Source: Rhizobacter sp. (GTDB lineage Bacteria > Pseudomonadota > Gammaproteobacteria > Burkholderiales > Burkholderiaceae_C). Taken from it: a stretch of DNA of 64,000 nt. Shown piece by piece: positions 51,527-62,225 of the stretch. The stretch covers positions 3,658,001-3,722,000 of the forward strand of contig JAHBZQ010000001.1 in assembly GCA_019635355.1 (NCBI GenBank), read 5' to 3'. Under the pieces are notes generated by a model that was not told where the DNA came from, ran no database searches, and worked only from the letters and a program-made list of their open reading frames with translations. The position numbers and the translations under genes were made by a program. Positions within the stretch are counted from its first letter, which is position 1. The number at the start of each line of letters is the position of its first letter.

Positions 51527-52444
51527 TCAGCGGGCTTCTTCGGGCCAGTACAGCCGCATCGGGTTGTCGACCAAGAGCTTCTTCTGCAGCTCGGCCGTCG
51601 TCGCGATGTGGGGGATGAAATCGACCAGCAGGCCGTCGTCGGGCATGTGGTTCTTGAGGTTCGGGTGCGGCCAGTCGGTGCCCCACAGCACACGGTCGGG
51701 GAAGGTCTCGACGATGCGGCGGGCGAAGGGGATCACGTCCTTGTACGCGTTGCGCTCGCCGTTCAATGCCGGCGGGCCCGAGACGCTCAGGCGCTCGGGG
51801 CAGCTCACCTTGCTCCACACGTTGGGGTACTCGCGCATGAACTTCACGAACAACTCGAACTCCGGCCCGTCGACCGGCTTGGTCACGTCGGGCCGGCCCA
51901 TGTGGTCCACCACCACGGTGGTCGGCAGGGCGGTGAAGAAGTCCCACAGCTCCGGCAGGTCCACCGCCTCGAAATAGATCACCACGTGCCAGCCCAGCGG
52001 GGCGATGCGCGCGGCGATCTCCATCAGCTCGTCCTTCGGTGTGAAGTCGACCAGGCGCTTGACGAAGTTGAAGCGCACGCCGCGCACGCCGGCTTCGTTC
52101 ATCGCCTTCAACTCCGCATCGGTCACCGAACGTCTGACGGTGGCCACACCACGCGCCTTGCCGTTCGAATGGACGAGCGCATCGACCATCGCGCGGTTGT
52201 CGGCCCCGTGGCAGGTGGCCTGCACGACCACGTTGCGGTCGAAGCCCAGATGGTCGCGCAAGGCGTAGAGCTGCTGCTTTGACGCATCGCAAGGCGTGTA
52301 CTTGCGCTCGGGGGCGTAGGGGAATTCATCACCCGGGCCGAACACGTGGCAGTGCGCGTCCACGCTGCCGGGGGGAAGTTGGAAGGCAGGCTTGCTCGGG
52401 CCGGCGTACCAGTCGAGCCAGCCGGGGGTCTTCTCGAAGTGCAT
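51527..52444 (-). CDS. pmdD: 2-pyrone-4,6-dicarboxylate hydrolase
   Basis: A 305-residue amidohydrolase, LigI-like. It opens 2-pyrone-4,6-dicarboxylate to 4-oxalomesaconate. It carries SVDAHCHVFGPGDEFPY, then VVQATCHGADNRA, VVDHMGRPDV and LWGTDWPHPN, the metal-free active site pattern of LigI. ATG at 52444. It is followed by the esterase-like gene, 15 bases on. Confidence 0.95.
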   Translation of the reverse strand: MHFEKTPGWLDWYAGPSKPAFQLPPGSVDAHCHVFGPGDEFPYAPERKYTPCDASKQQLYALRDHLGFDRNVVVQATCHGADNRAMVDALVHSNGKARGVATVRRSVTDAELKAMNEAGVRGVRFNFVKRLVDFTPKDELMEIAARIAPLGWHVVIYFEAVDLPELWDFFTALPTTVVVDHMGRPDVTKPVDGPEFELFVKFMREYPNVWSKVSCPERLSVSGPPALNGERNAYKDVIPFARRIVETFPDRVLWGTDWPHPNLKNHMPDDGLLVDFIPHIATTAELQKKLLVDNPMRLYWPEEAR

Positions 52445-52452
52445 GTGACGGT

Positions 52453-53376
52453 TCAGTCCAGAGGTTTGAATTGCGCGAGGATGCGGTCGGCTTCGGTGCG
52501 CCAGTCGGCGCTACGGGCGAACTCGGTCGTGCCCTTGGGGCCAAAGAGGCCCGCGTCGGCGAGGTCGGCCACCCAGGCCTGACGCTCGGCGGTGCCGCTG
52601 GCCGACCAGGGCTCGAGGCCGATCTCGCGCACGGTCTGCGCCACTTCACGCACCTCTTCGCTGCGGCGGCGGCCGTGTTCGATCACCCGCTGGAAGAAAT
52701 AGGCGCCCTGCTTTTCCCAATCGACGCCGGGGAAGGTCTCGAAGAGCGACGCGATCACCGCGTCTTCCACGCCGTAGGCCCGCGCGGTGGTGAAGCTCTC
52801 GATCACCATCGCCTCCAGCCCCTTGATCATGATGCTGCGGCACATCTTGGTGGCCGAGGCCACGCCGAGTTTCTCGCTCGTGACCTTGCTGGCGAAGCCG
52901 AGCGCATTGATCAGCGGCATCAGCGCCTGTGCATCCGGCCCGCCGAGCAGCAGCGGCACCTTGATGCGGTAGGGCGGGATGGACGTCATCACCGCACCTT
53001 CGACATACCGCCCGCCATTGCGGTTGACGATGTCGGCGGCGCGGATCTTCGCGCCGGGCGAAGCGGAGTTGAAGTCGAGGAAGAAGGCGCTCGGGCGGAT
53101 CGACGGTGCGCAGGCTTCGGCCACCGGCACGGCCTGGCTGGCGGTGACGGCGCTGACGATGAAGTCGGCGTGCTCGGCCAGCACGGCGTGCGACTCTTGC
53201 AGCGTCACGCCGTGGATGGCCGCATGCTGGCGCAGCGGCGAGCCGGCTTCGCTCTTGAGCTTCACGTCATGCGCGCTGACCTTTACGCCCTGCGCGCGCA
53301 GGTCTTCGGCCAGGATGCGGCCGACCTCGCCATAGCCGACGAGGCCGATGTGCCACTGCTTGGGGTCGGTGTTCAT
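52453..53376 (-). CDS. 6-phosphogluconate-dehydrogenase-like protein with DUF1932
   Basis: A 307-residue NAD(P)-binding protein. The Rossmann motif is LVGYGEVGRILAEDL, and the C-terminal DUF1932 domain contains KMCRSIMIKGLEAMVIESF. It has beta-hydroxyacid dehydrogenase architecture. A related gene is often found within pmd/lig-type clusters in betaproteobacteria, but its step is not settled; reduction or oxidation of a keto-acid intermediate is a guess. ATG at 53376 has AAGGAG upstream. Lies between the aldolase and PDC hydrolase genes. Confidence 0.85.
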   Translation of the reverse strand: MNTDPKQWHIGLVGYGEVGRILAEDLRAQGVKVSAHDVKLKSEAGSPLRQHAAIHGVTLQESHAVLAEHADFIVSAVTASQAVPVAEACAPSIRPSAFFLDFNSASPGAKIRAADIVNRNGGRYVEGAVMTSIPPYRIKVPLLLGGPDAQALMPLINALGFASKVTSEKLGVASATKMCRSIMIKGLEAMVIESFTTARAYGVEDAVIASLFETFPGVDWEKQGAYFFQRVIEHGRRRSEEVREVAQTVREIGLEPWSASGTAERQAWVADLADAGLFGPKGTTEFARSADWRTEADRILAQFKPLD

Positions 53377-53408
53377 GGAGCGCTCCTTCGTCACCGAACG
53401 GGTCGGTG

Positions 53409-54092
53409 TCAATCGATGTACTTGAGGCCCGCCTTCTCCAGCGGCTCACGCATCTTGTACATGTCGAGCCCCAGCACGCCCGAGGCCAGCTTGGCGCGCT
53501 TCTCCCCTTCGAGGGCTTCGCGGGCGACCGCGGCTTCCAGCGTCTTCGCGGCGATGCCACGTGGCACGCAGACCACGCCGTCGTCGTCGGCCACGATCAC
53601 GTCGCCCGGGGTCACCAGCATGCCGGCGCACACCACCGGGATGTTGACCGAGCCGAGCGTCGCCTTGATCGTGCCTTTGCTGCTGATCGCGCGGCTCCAC
53701 ACCGGGAACTTCATCTCGGCGAGTGTCTTCACGTCGCGCACGCCGGCGTCGATGATCAGCGCGCGGGCGCCACGGGCCTGGAACGAGGTGGCGAGCAGGT
53801 CGCCGAAATAGCCATCGGTGCACTCGGCCGTGACCGCGGCGACGACGATGTCGCCTGGCTTAATTTGCTCGGCCACCACGTGCATCATCCAGTTGTCCCC
53901 CGGATGCAGCAGCACGGTGACGGCAGTGCCCGAGACCTGCGCGCCGGCATAGATCGGCCGCATGTAGGGCTTCAGCAGGCCGACGCGACCCATCGCTTCG
54001 TGCACGGTGGCACTGCCCAGCGACGCGAGCTTGTCGGCGACCGCCGAGTCGGCGCGCTGGATGTTGCGGTAGACGACGCCCAGTTCGTACAT
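53409..54092 (-). CDS. pmdF: 4-carboxy-4-hydroxy-2-oxoadipate aldolase
   Basis: A 227-residue class II aldolase of the LigK/ProA/HMG-aldolase family. It splits the pathway intermediate to pyruvate and oxaloacetate and also decarboxylates oxaloacetate. The metal site and active motif GVRD are in LIIDAGVRDVKTLAE; VADDDGVVCVPR is also typical. The stop of the hydratase gene lies one base before its ATG. Confidence 0.94.
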   Translation of the reverse strand: MYELGVVYRNIQRADSAVADKLASLGSATVHEAMGRVGLLKPYMRPIYAGAQVSGTAVTVLLHPGDNWMMHVVAEQIKPGDIVVAAVTAECTDGYFGDLLATSFQARGARALIIDAGVRDVKTLAEMKFPVWSRAISSKGTIKATLGSVNIPVVCAGMLVTPGDVIVADDDGVVCVPRGIAAKTLEAAVAREALEGEKRAKLASGVLGLDMYKMREPLEKAGLKYID

Positions 54093-54093
54093 C

Positions 54094-55128
54094 TCACTTC
54101 CCCTTTGCTTTGAGAGCCGCGTCGAGGCGCGGGTACACACGCCGAGCATTCGCCTCGTAGACCTTGTGCTTGTCTTCGGCGCTCAGGATCTTCGAGGCCT
54201 CGATGTAGCGCTTGGTGTCGTCGTAGTAGTTCCCGGTCTCGGGGTCGATGCCACGCACCGCACCGATCATTTCGCTCGCAAAGAGGATGTTGTCGACCGG
54301 GATCACCGTGGTCAGCAGGTCGATGCCGGGCTGGTGGTAGACGCAGGTGTCGAAGAACACGTTGTTGAGCAGGTGGTCTTTGAGCAGCGGCTTCTTCAGC
54401 TCCTGCGCCAGGCCCCGGTAGCGGCCCCAGTGGTAGGGCGCGGCGCCACCGCCGTGCGGCACGATGAACTTCAACTCGGGGAAGTCCTTGAACAGGTCAC
54501 CCTGGATCAGCTGCATCACCGCCGTGGTGTCGGCGTTGATGTAGTGCGCGCCGGTGGTGTGGAAGCAGGCGTTGCAGCTCGTGCTCACGTGGACCATCGC
54601 CGGGATGCGGTGCTCCACCATCTTCTCGTAGATGGGGTACCAGGCCTTGTCGGTGAGCGGCGGCGAGGTCCAGTGCCCGCCCGACGGGTCGGGGTTAAGG
54701 TTGATCGCCACGTTGCCGTACTGGGTGACGCACTTCTCCAACTCGGGGATGCAGGTCTTGGGGTCGACGCCCGGCGACTGCGGCAGCATCGCGGCCGGGA
54801 TGAAGTTGTCGGGGAAGAGCTGCGCCACGCGGAAGCAAAGCTCGTTGCAGATCGCCGCCCAGGTCGACGAGACCTCGAAGTCGCCGATGTGGTGCGCCAT
54901 GAAGCTCGCACGCGGCGAGAAGACGGTGAGGTCGCTGCCGCGCTCCTGCATCTTCTTCAGCTGGTTGTTGACGATGCTCTCGCGCAGCTCGTCGTCGGTG
55001 ATTTTCAGCTCCGATGCCTTCGGCAGGTTGGCCTTGTCGTTCAGGTTGGCGATCTGCCGGTTGCGCCAGTCTTCCAGCGCCTTCGGGGCGGTGGTGTAGT
55101 GGCCGTGGATGTCGATGATGAGGCTCAT
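54094..55128 (-). CDS. pmdE: 4-oxalomesaconate hydratase
   Basis: A 344-residue amidohydrolase-fold hydratase, LigJ-like. It adds water to 4-oxalomesaconate, giving 4-carboxy-4-hydroxy-2-oxoadipate. The metal motif DIHGHYTT starts the protein, and the active-site stretch IVPHGGGAAPYHWGRY and ASEMIGAVRGIDPETG are as in LigJ. ATG at 55128; first gene of the operon, divergent from the LysR gene. Confidence 0.95.
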   Translation of the reverse strand: MSLIIDIHGHYTTAPKALEDWRNRQIANLNDKANLPKASELKITDDELRESIVNNQLKKMQERGSDLTVFSPRASFMAHHIGDFEVSSTWAAICNELCFRVAQLFPDNFIPAAMLPQSPGVDPKTCIPELEKCVTQYGNVAINLNPDPSGGHWTSPPLTDKAWYPIYEKMVEHRIPAMVHVSTSCNACFHTTGAHYINADTTAVMQLIQGDLFKDFPELKFIVPHGGGAAPYHWGRYRGLAQELKKPLLKDHLLNNVFFDTCVYHQPGIDLLTTVIPVDNILFASEMIGAVRGIDPETGNYYDDTKRYIEASKILSAEDKHKVYEANARRVYPRLDAALKAKGK

Positions 55129-55211
55129 GTCGTGTGCGCTGGGGAGCGCCGTGGGGGCGATCTGCGAACGATTCTTGCGCAGCACTTCTCATGCAGCAAC
55201 GAGATAGCCCA

Positions 55212-55237
55212 CATAGCAGCTATGCCGCAGTGGCATA
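55212..55237. promoter_or_regulatory. LysR-type operator in the pmd promoter
   Basis: Two adjacent repeats: CATAG-CAG-CTATG (55212-55224) and TATGCC, 5 bases, GGCATA (55221-55237). The second fits a T-N11-A LysR box (ATGCC N5 GGCAT). They lie just before the LysR start, between it and pmdE, so autoregulation and pmd control are likely. Confidence 0.6.
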
Positions 55238-55246
55238 TTCCGACTT

Positions 55247-56146
55247 ATGGACCTGAAGCAGCTGGAGTACTTCGTTCACGTGGCCGAACTCGGCAGCTTC
55301 ACGCGTGCTGCGAGCTTCCTGTCCATCGCCCAGCCCGCGCTCAGCCGCCAGGTGCGCGCCCTCGAAGTCGAGCTGCGCCAGTCCCTCTTCGAACGCAACG
55401 GCCGCGGCGTCACGCTCACCGAGGCCGGCACCCGCCTGCTGGCCCACGGCCGCGGCATCCTGCAGCAGGTCGAGCGGGCCCGGCTCGACATGGAAGACCA
55501 CCGTGGCGCTGCCACCGGCCGCCTGGTGCTGGCGCTGCCGCCGAGCGTGAGCCGCACGCTCACCACGCCGCTCGTGGCCTCGTTCCGTGCGCGCTTTCCC
55601 AAGGCCACGTTGAGCGTGGTGGAGGGCCTGTCGACCTACGTGCTGGAGTGGCTGGCCATCGGCCGGGTCGACTGCGCGGTGGTCTACAACGTGGCGCCGT
55701 CGGCGGCCATCGACCTGGTGCCGGTGCTCGACGAGCAGCTCTACCTCGTCTCCGCGCGCGAGAAGGGCGGCAAGCTGATCGGCCCGCCCGTCACGCTGGC
55801 CGAAGTGGCCGAGCACGAGCTCGTGATCCCGAGCCTGCCGCACTCGATCCGCATGCTGCTCGAGACGGCGCTCGCCAACGAGGGCCGCAAGGCGAGGGTT
55901 TCCCTGGAGGTGGAGAGCATCCCCGCCATCCTCGACCTGGTGCAGCAGGGCCAGGCGCATGCGGTGCTCGCGCTCAACGCCATCCGCGCGAGCGGCCAAG
56001 AAAACCGCTTTGCCGTCAGGCCCATTCGCCGCCCGAAGATGACCACCACCTTGTGGATCGCCACCTCGGCCCAGCGCCACCGCGGGCCGCTGATCGACCA
56101 GTCGATCGACCTCGTGAAGGAACTGCTGCTCAAGCTCTGGTCGTGA
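55247..56146 (+). CDS. LysR-family regulator of the pmd operon
   Basis: A 299-residue LysR protein. It begins MDLKQLEYFVHVAELGSFTR with HTH SFLSIAQPALSRQVRALE, a NAC/CbnR-like branch. Divergent from pmdE with a LysR box between, the arrangement used by pmd and lig regulators. The inducer is probably a protocatechuate-pathway compound; that is inferred from context. Confidence 0.9.
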   Translation: MDLKQLEYFVHVAELGSFTRAASFLSIAQPALSRQVRALEVELRQSLFERNGRGVTLTEAGTRLLAHGRGILQQVERARLDMEDHRGAATGRLVLALPPSVSRTLTTPLVASFRARFPKATLSVVEGLSTYVLEWLAIGRVDCAVVYNVAPSAAIDLVPVLDEQLYLVSAREKGGKLIGPPVTLAEVAEHELVIPSLPHSIRMLLETALANEGRKARVSLEVESIPAILDLVQQGQAHAVLALNAIRASGQENRFAVRPIRRPKMTTTLWIATSAQRHRGPLIDQSIDLVKELLLKLWS

Positions 56147-56167
56147 GCGGCGTGTGAAACCCTGGTC

Positions 56168-56183
56168 CTGTCAGGCCTGACAG
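56168..56183. promoter_or_regulatory. 16-base palindrome upstream of the TonB receptor
   Basis: CTGTCAGGCCTGACAG is perfectly symmetric and lies about 110 bases before the receptor start. It may be an operator or the stem of the preceding LysR gene's terminator; no T run follows. Confidence 0.4.
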
Positions 56184-56292
56184 TGGCGGTGTACGGTCGG
56201 GCCTGCTCGAATCGTCGGAACGATGGCCGCCCGTGTGCGGCCCGGTGTGACCCACGCAGAGGACTTGCATCCTGAGCCAGGACACGAGACGC

Positions 56293-58197
56293 ATGAGACG
56301 CGAGGCCTGGGCGCTGTGGTTGCGCGCCGTGCCGGTGTGCGCCTTGTTGTCGTGCGCTTTGCCGGCCTGGTCGACGGTGCGCGACATCGCCGACCTCTCG
56401 CTCGAAGAGCTGGGCCGCCTCGAGGTCACCTCGGTGTCGCGCCGCGGCGAGCCGCTTGCGGCGGCGCCGGCCTCCATCTACGTCATCACCGCCGAGGCCA
56501 TCCGCCGCTCGGGCGTGAGTTCGTTGCCCGAAGCGCTGCGCCTCGCGCCCAACCTGCAGGTGGCACGCCTCGACGCCACGCAATACGCCATCAGCGCGCG
56601 CGGCTTCAACAACGCCATCGGCAACAAGCTGCTGGTGCTCATCGACGGGCGCACCGTCTACACACCGTTCTTCTCGGGTGTGTTCTGGGACCAGCAGGAC
56701 GTGCTGCTCGACGACGTCGAGCGCATCGAGGTCATCAGCGGCCCCGGCGCCACGCTGTGGGGGGCCAACGCGGTGAATGGGGTGATCAACATCCTCACCC
56801 GGCCGAGTGCCGACACGCAGGGCACGCGGGTGGTGGCCGACGCCGGCACCCATGAGCGCGGCCTGTCGCTGCGGCATGGCGTGGCGCTCGGCGCGACGGG
56901 CCACCTGCGGGTGTACGGCAAGACGCAGCGCCTCGACGCCAACGAAACCGCCAGCGGCAGCGCCGTGCCCGATGCCAACGAGCGCCACCAGGCCGGCCTG
57001 CGCGCCGACTTCGTGATGGGCACCGACACCCTGACGCTGCAGGGCGACATCTACCGCACGCGGGCCGAGCACCGCGGCGTGCTGCTCGGCACCGAGCTCA
57101 CGCCGATCAGCAGTTCCGGCGCCAACCTGCTCGGCCGCTGGACGCGCCGGCTCGAAGCCGGCAGCGAGCTGCGCGTGCAGGCCTATGTCGACCACATGGA
57201 GCGCGAAGACGCGCTGCTCTACCGCCCGACTGTCGACCTCGCCGACCTCGAGCTGCAGCACGCCCTCACCCACGGCCGCCACAAGCTCGTGTGGGGCGGC
57301 GGCTATCGCTGGGCGCGCGACAAGCTCGAGCCCGGCCTCTTCTTCGGCTTCGTGCCCGAGCGCCAGACGCTCAGCTGGGGCAACCTCTTCGTGCAGGACG
57401 ACCTGGCCCTGAGCGACACACTCGACCTCACGCTCGGCCTGAAGCTCGAGCACAACGACTTCACCGGCCTCGAGCCCCTGCCCAACCTGCGCCTGGCGTG
57501 GCGCCCGCTGCCGCAGCAGATGGTGTGGACGGCACTCTCGCGCGCGGTGCGGGCGCCGGCCCGGCTCGACCGCGACATCCGCCTGCCGCCCACGCCGCCC
57601 TACATCATCGCGGGCGGGCCCGACTTCCGCGCCGAGGTGGCCAACGTGTTCGAACTCGGCTGGCGCGGCCAGTTCGGCGCGGGCTGGAGCGGCTCGGCCA
57701 CCGCCTACCTGAGCGACTGGGACTACCTGCGCAGCGGCCAGCCGCCGCCCAACGCGCAGGTGCAGAACATGATCGAAGGCCAGACCTACGGCCTCGAGGC
57801 CTGGGCCACCTGGCAGGCGTTGCCGAGCTGGCGCCTGAGCGGCGGCCTCACCACGCTGCACAAGCGCCTGCACCTGAAGGCCGGCAGCACCGACCCCGTC
57901 GGCCCGCCCAACCTCGGCGACGACCCGTCGTTCCAGTGGTCGCTGCGCTCCACCCACACCCCGGTCGAAGGCCAGGAGCTGGAGCTCTCGCTGCGCCGCG
58001 TGGCCAGCCTGCCGCAGGCGGGCGTGCCGGCCTACACGGCTTTCGATGCGCGCTACGGCTGGCGCGTGAGGCGCGACCTGGAGCTGTCGCTCGTGGGCTG
58101 CAACCTCTTCGATGCAAAGCATGCCGAGTTCGGTGCCGCCCCGGGGCGCAGCGAATTCGAGCGCAGCGTCGGCGTCTGGCTGAGGTGGTCGTTGTGA
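56293..58197 (+). CDS. TonB-dependent outer-membrane receptor
   Basis: A 634-residue receptor, signal peptide ending ALPAWS. The plug domain has VTSVSRRGEPLAAAPASIYV, then GVSSLPEALRLAPNLQV and GATLWGANAVNGVINILTR; the beta-barrel ends WLRWSL with a C-terminal hydrophobic residue. No TonB box is evident at the N-terminus. Ligand unknown. Its stop overlaps the YfiR-like start (GTGA). It leads the YfiR / hybrid kinase / diguanylate cyclase set. Confidence 0.9.
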   Translation: MRREAWALWLRAVPVCALLSCALPAWSTVRDIADLSLEELGRLEVTSVSRRGEPLAAAPASIYVITAEAIRRSGVSSLPEALRLAPNLQVARLDATQYAISARGFNNAIGNKLLVLIDGRTVYTPFFSGVFWDQQDVLLDDVERIEVISGPGATLWGANAVNGVINILTRPSADTQGTRVVADAGTHERGLSLRHGVALGATGHLRVYGKTQRLDANETASGSAVPDANERHQAGLRADFVMGTDTLTLQGDIYRTRAEHRGVLLGTELTPISSSGANLLGRWTRRLEAGSELRVQAYVDHMEREDALLYRPTVDLADLELQHALTHGRHKLVWGGGYRWARDKLEPGLFFGFVPERQTLSWGNLFVQDDLALSDTLDLTLGLKLEHNDFTGLEPLPNLRLAWRPLPQQMVWTALSRAVRAPARLDRDIRLPPTPPYIIAGGPDFRAEVANVFELGWRGQFGAGWSGSATAYLSDWDYLRSGQPPPNAQVQNMIEGQTYGLEAWATWQALPSWRLSGGLTTLHKRLHLKAGSTDPVGPPNLGDDPSFQWSLRSTHTPVEGQELELSLRRVASLPQAGVPAYTAFDARYGWRVRRDLELSLVGCNLFDAKHAEFGAAPGRSEFERSVGVWLRWSL

Positions 58198-58753
58198 AAC
58201 GCCGTGCGGCGGTGTGCGCCTGTCTGCACGCTGCCCTCGGCGCGGCTGCCTGGCTGCGGCCCCAAGCCGGCGTGGCCCAGGTGGGTGCGGTGGCCGAGCA
58301 CCAGGTCAAGGCGGCCTACCTCTACAAGTTCCTCGATTTCGTGGAGTGGCCGGTCGCAGCCTTCGAGGGCCCCAAGAGCCCCTTCGTGATCGGCGTGGCC
58401 GGCGCCGATGCGCTGATGGAAGAACTCGACGCGCTCATTGCGCGTCGCCGGGCCGAGAGCCGGCCCGTGGTGTCGCGGCGCCTGGGGCCCGGCGAGGCGG
58501 CGTCGGGGTTGCACGTGCTCTTCGTCGGCCGTGGGGCCGGGGCCCGCGCGGCCACCTGGCTCGCCGCCACCGGGCGCCAGCCGGTGCTCACGGTCACCGA
58601 GGCAGACGACACGCTGCCGGCCGGCAGCACGATCAACTTCGTGATGCTCGACAAGCGTGTGCGCTTCGACGTCGACCTGCGCAGCGCCGAGTCGCGCGAG
58701 CTCAAGATCAGCTCGCGCCTGCTCGGCGTGGCGCGTCGCGTGGAGGGTGCGCC

Positions 58754-58757
<4 letters not shown>
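58194..58757 (+). CDS. YfiR-family (DUF4154) periplasmic protein
   Basis: A 187-residue protein of the YfiR/DUF4154 family. It contains KAAYLYKFLDFVEWP near residue 40, then LPAGSTINFVML and FDVDLRSAESRELKISSRLL. In Pseudomonas, YfiR is periplasmic and restrains the diguanylate cyclase YfiN. Start is GTG at 58194, with GAGG eight bases upstream; an Arg-rich signal segment precedes GVAQVGA. Overlaps both neighbours. Confidence 0.88.
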
Positions 58758-60787
<2,030 letters not shown>

Positions 60788-60838
60788 TCGGCCCCGGCGC
60801 ATGGCTCAAGCAGCGCCGCCGCGGGCCGATATCCGGGC

Positions 60839-62017
60839 ATGGGCGCCGCCCTTTCCACCCAGCTTGCCACCCTCGTGCTCGGCCGCGAGGCGCGGCAGCG
60901 CCTGCGCGCCTCGCAGGCGCTGCTGGTGGTGCTGGTCGACGTGCTGCTGTCGTTCATCTGCGCCTTCGGCGTGTGGACGGGCCTGATCGAAGCGCACCAC
61001 GCGCTGGCCTGGTCGTCGCTCACGCTGCTGGGCGTGCTGGCCTTCTATGCCGTCATCCGCAGCGGCTGGAATGAACGCCTCTCCCCCACCGACCCCGCAC
61101 TCACCATGGCGCAGGGCGTCTTCAGCGTGTTCTCGACCGTCACCGCCTACCTGATCTGCGGGCCGGTGCGCGGCGCGAGCCTGCTCGCGATGGCCATCAC
61201 GCTGGTGAGCGGCATGTTCGCCCTCAAGCCCGGGCAGGTGCGGCGCCTGAGCGTGCTGGCCGTGCTGCTGCTGGGGGTGGCCATGGTCGGCGGCCACCTG
61301 CGCTGGCCGGAGCGTTTCCCGATCGCCGAAGAGGCGCTGCATTTCATGATGATCGCGGTGGTGCTGCCCGCCATCGCGGTGCTCGCCGGCCAGCTGAGCA
61401 CCATGCGCCACAAGCTGCGCCAGCACCGGCACGACCTGGAGCAGGCGCTGGAGCACAACCGCCAGCTCGCCATCCGCGACGAACTCACCGGCCTCTACAA
61501 CCGCCGCCACGTGATGGCGCTGATGCACAAGGAAGTGCAGCGCGCCGAGCGCAGCGGGCGGCCGATGTCGATTGCGCTGCTCGACATCGACCACTTCAAG
61601 CGCATCAACGACAGCTGCGGCCATGCGCAGGGCGACGAGGTGCTGAAAGCCTTTGCGCTCGCGGTCGGTGCGACCGTGCGCGACACCGACGTGCTCGGCC
61701 GCTGGGGCGGCGAGGAGTTCATGGTCGTGTTGCCCGAAACCGATGCGACCGGCGCCGCCTGCGTGCTCGAGCGTGTGCACGAGCGCATGCGCAGCCTGAG
61801 TTTTGCGTGCGGCAGCGAGGCGCGTGGGGTCAGCTTCTCGGCCGGCATCGCCGCCGCGGCGCCGGGCGAGGCGCTGCACATGACCATCGAGCGGGCCGAT
61901 GCGGCGCTCTACCGGGCGAAGGAAGCCGGCCGCCAGCGCAGCGTGGTGGCCGAAGCCCCCGAGACGACGACCGCGCTTGCGCAGGCCGCGAGGCCTGTGA
62001 CATCATGCGCCCCGTGA
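60839..62017 (+). CDS. Membrane diguanylate cyclase (GGDEF)
   Basis: A 392-residue protein with about six N-terminal membrane helices and a GGDEF domain. The active site is GGEEF (residues 290-294); DELTGLYNRRHV and DIDHFKRINDSCGH are the nucleotide and metal regions. It makes c-di-GMP. No RxxD inhibitory site lies at the usual distance before GGEEF. It lies 51 bases after the hybrid kinase gene and is likely co-transcribed. Confidence 0.93.
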   Translation: MGAALSTQLATLVLGREARQRLRASQALLVVLVDVLLSFICAFGVWTGLIEAHHALAWSSLTLLGVLAFYAVIRSGWNERLSPTDPALTMAQGVFSVFSTVTAYLICGPVRGASLLAMAITLVSGMFALKPGQVRRLSVLAVLLLGVAMVGGHLRWPERFPIAEEALHFMMIAVVLPAIAVLAGQLSTMRHKLRQHRHDLEQALEHNRQLAIRDELTGLYNRRHVMALMHKEVQRAERSGRPMSIALLDIDHFKRINDSCGHAQGDEVLKAFALAVGATVRDTDVLGRWGGEEFMVVLPETDATGAACVLERVHERMRSLSFACGSEARGVSFSAGIAAAAPGEALHMTIERADAALYRAKEAGRQRSVVAEAPETTTALAQAARPVTSCAP

Positions 62018-62225
62018 CCCGCCGGCCCGCACCCTCCCCACACGTCTCGCACCTTGCGAGCGTCGTGCTGCGCCGCGCTGCCATCTCCCCCACGTCCATC
62101 TCCATTCGAATTCGCCTGGACCGCTGAGCTGCGGCTTTGTCCGGTGCTTGGCGGTCCCGCATGCCGCCTGCGTGCGCGCGTGTCGTTCACGGCCACGCAT
62201 TCCTTGCACCGAATGGAGTCCTCTC

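Noticed and set aside
55741..58122. Minus-strand frame of 793 codons
   Set aside because: It lies antisense to the pmd LysR and the TonB receptor and shows only His/Arg/Ala-rich composition.
62004..62127. Short plus-strand frame after the diguanylate cyclase
   Set aside because: About 40 Arg/Ser/Pro-rich residues overlapping the cyclase end, with no ribosome-binding site.
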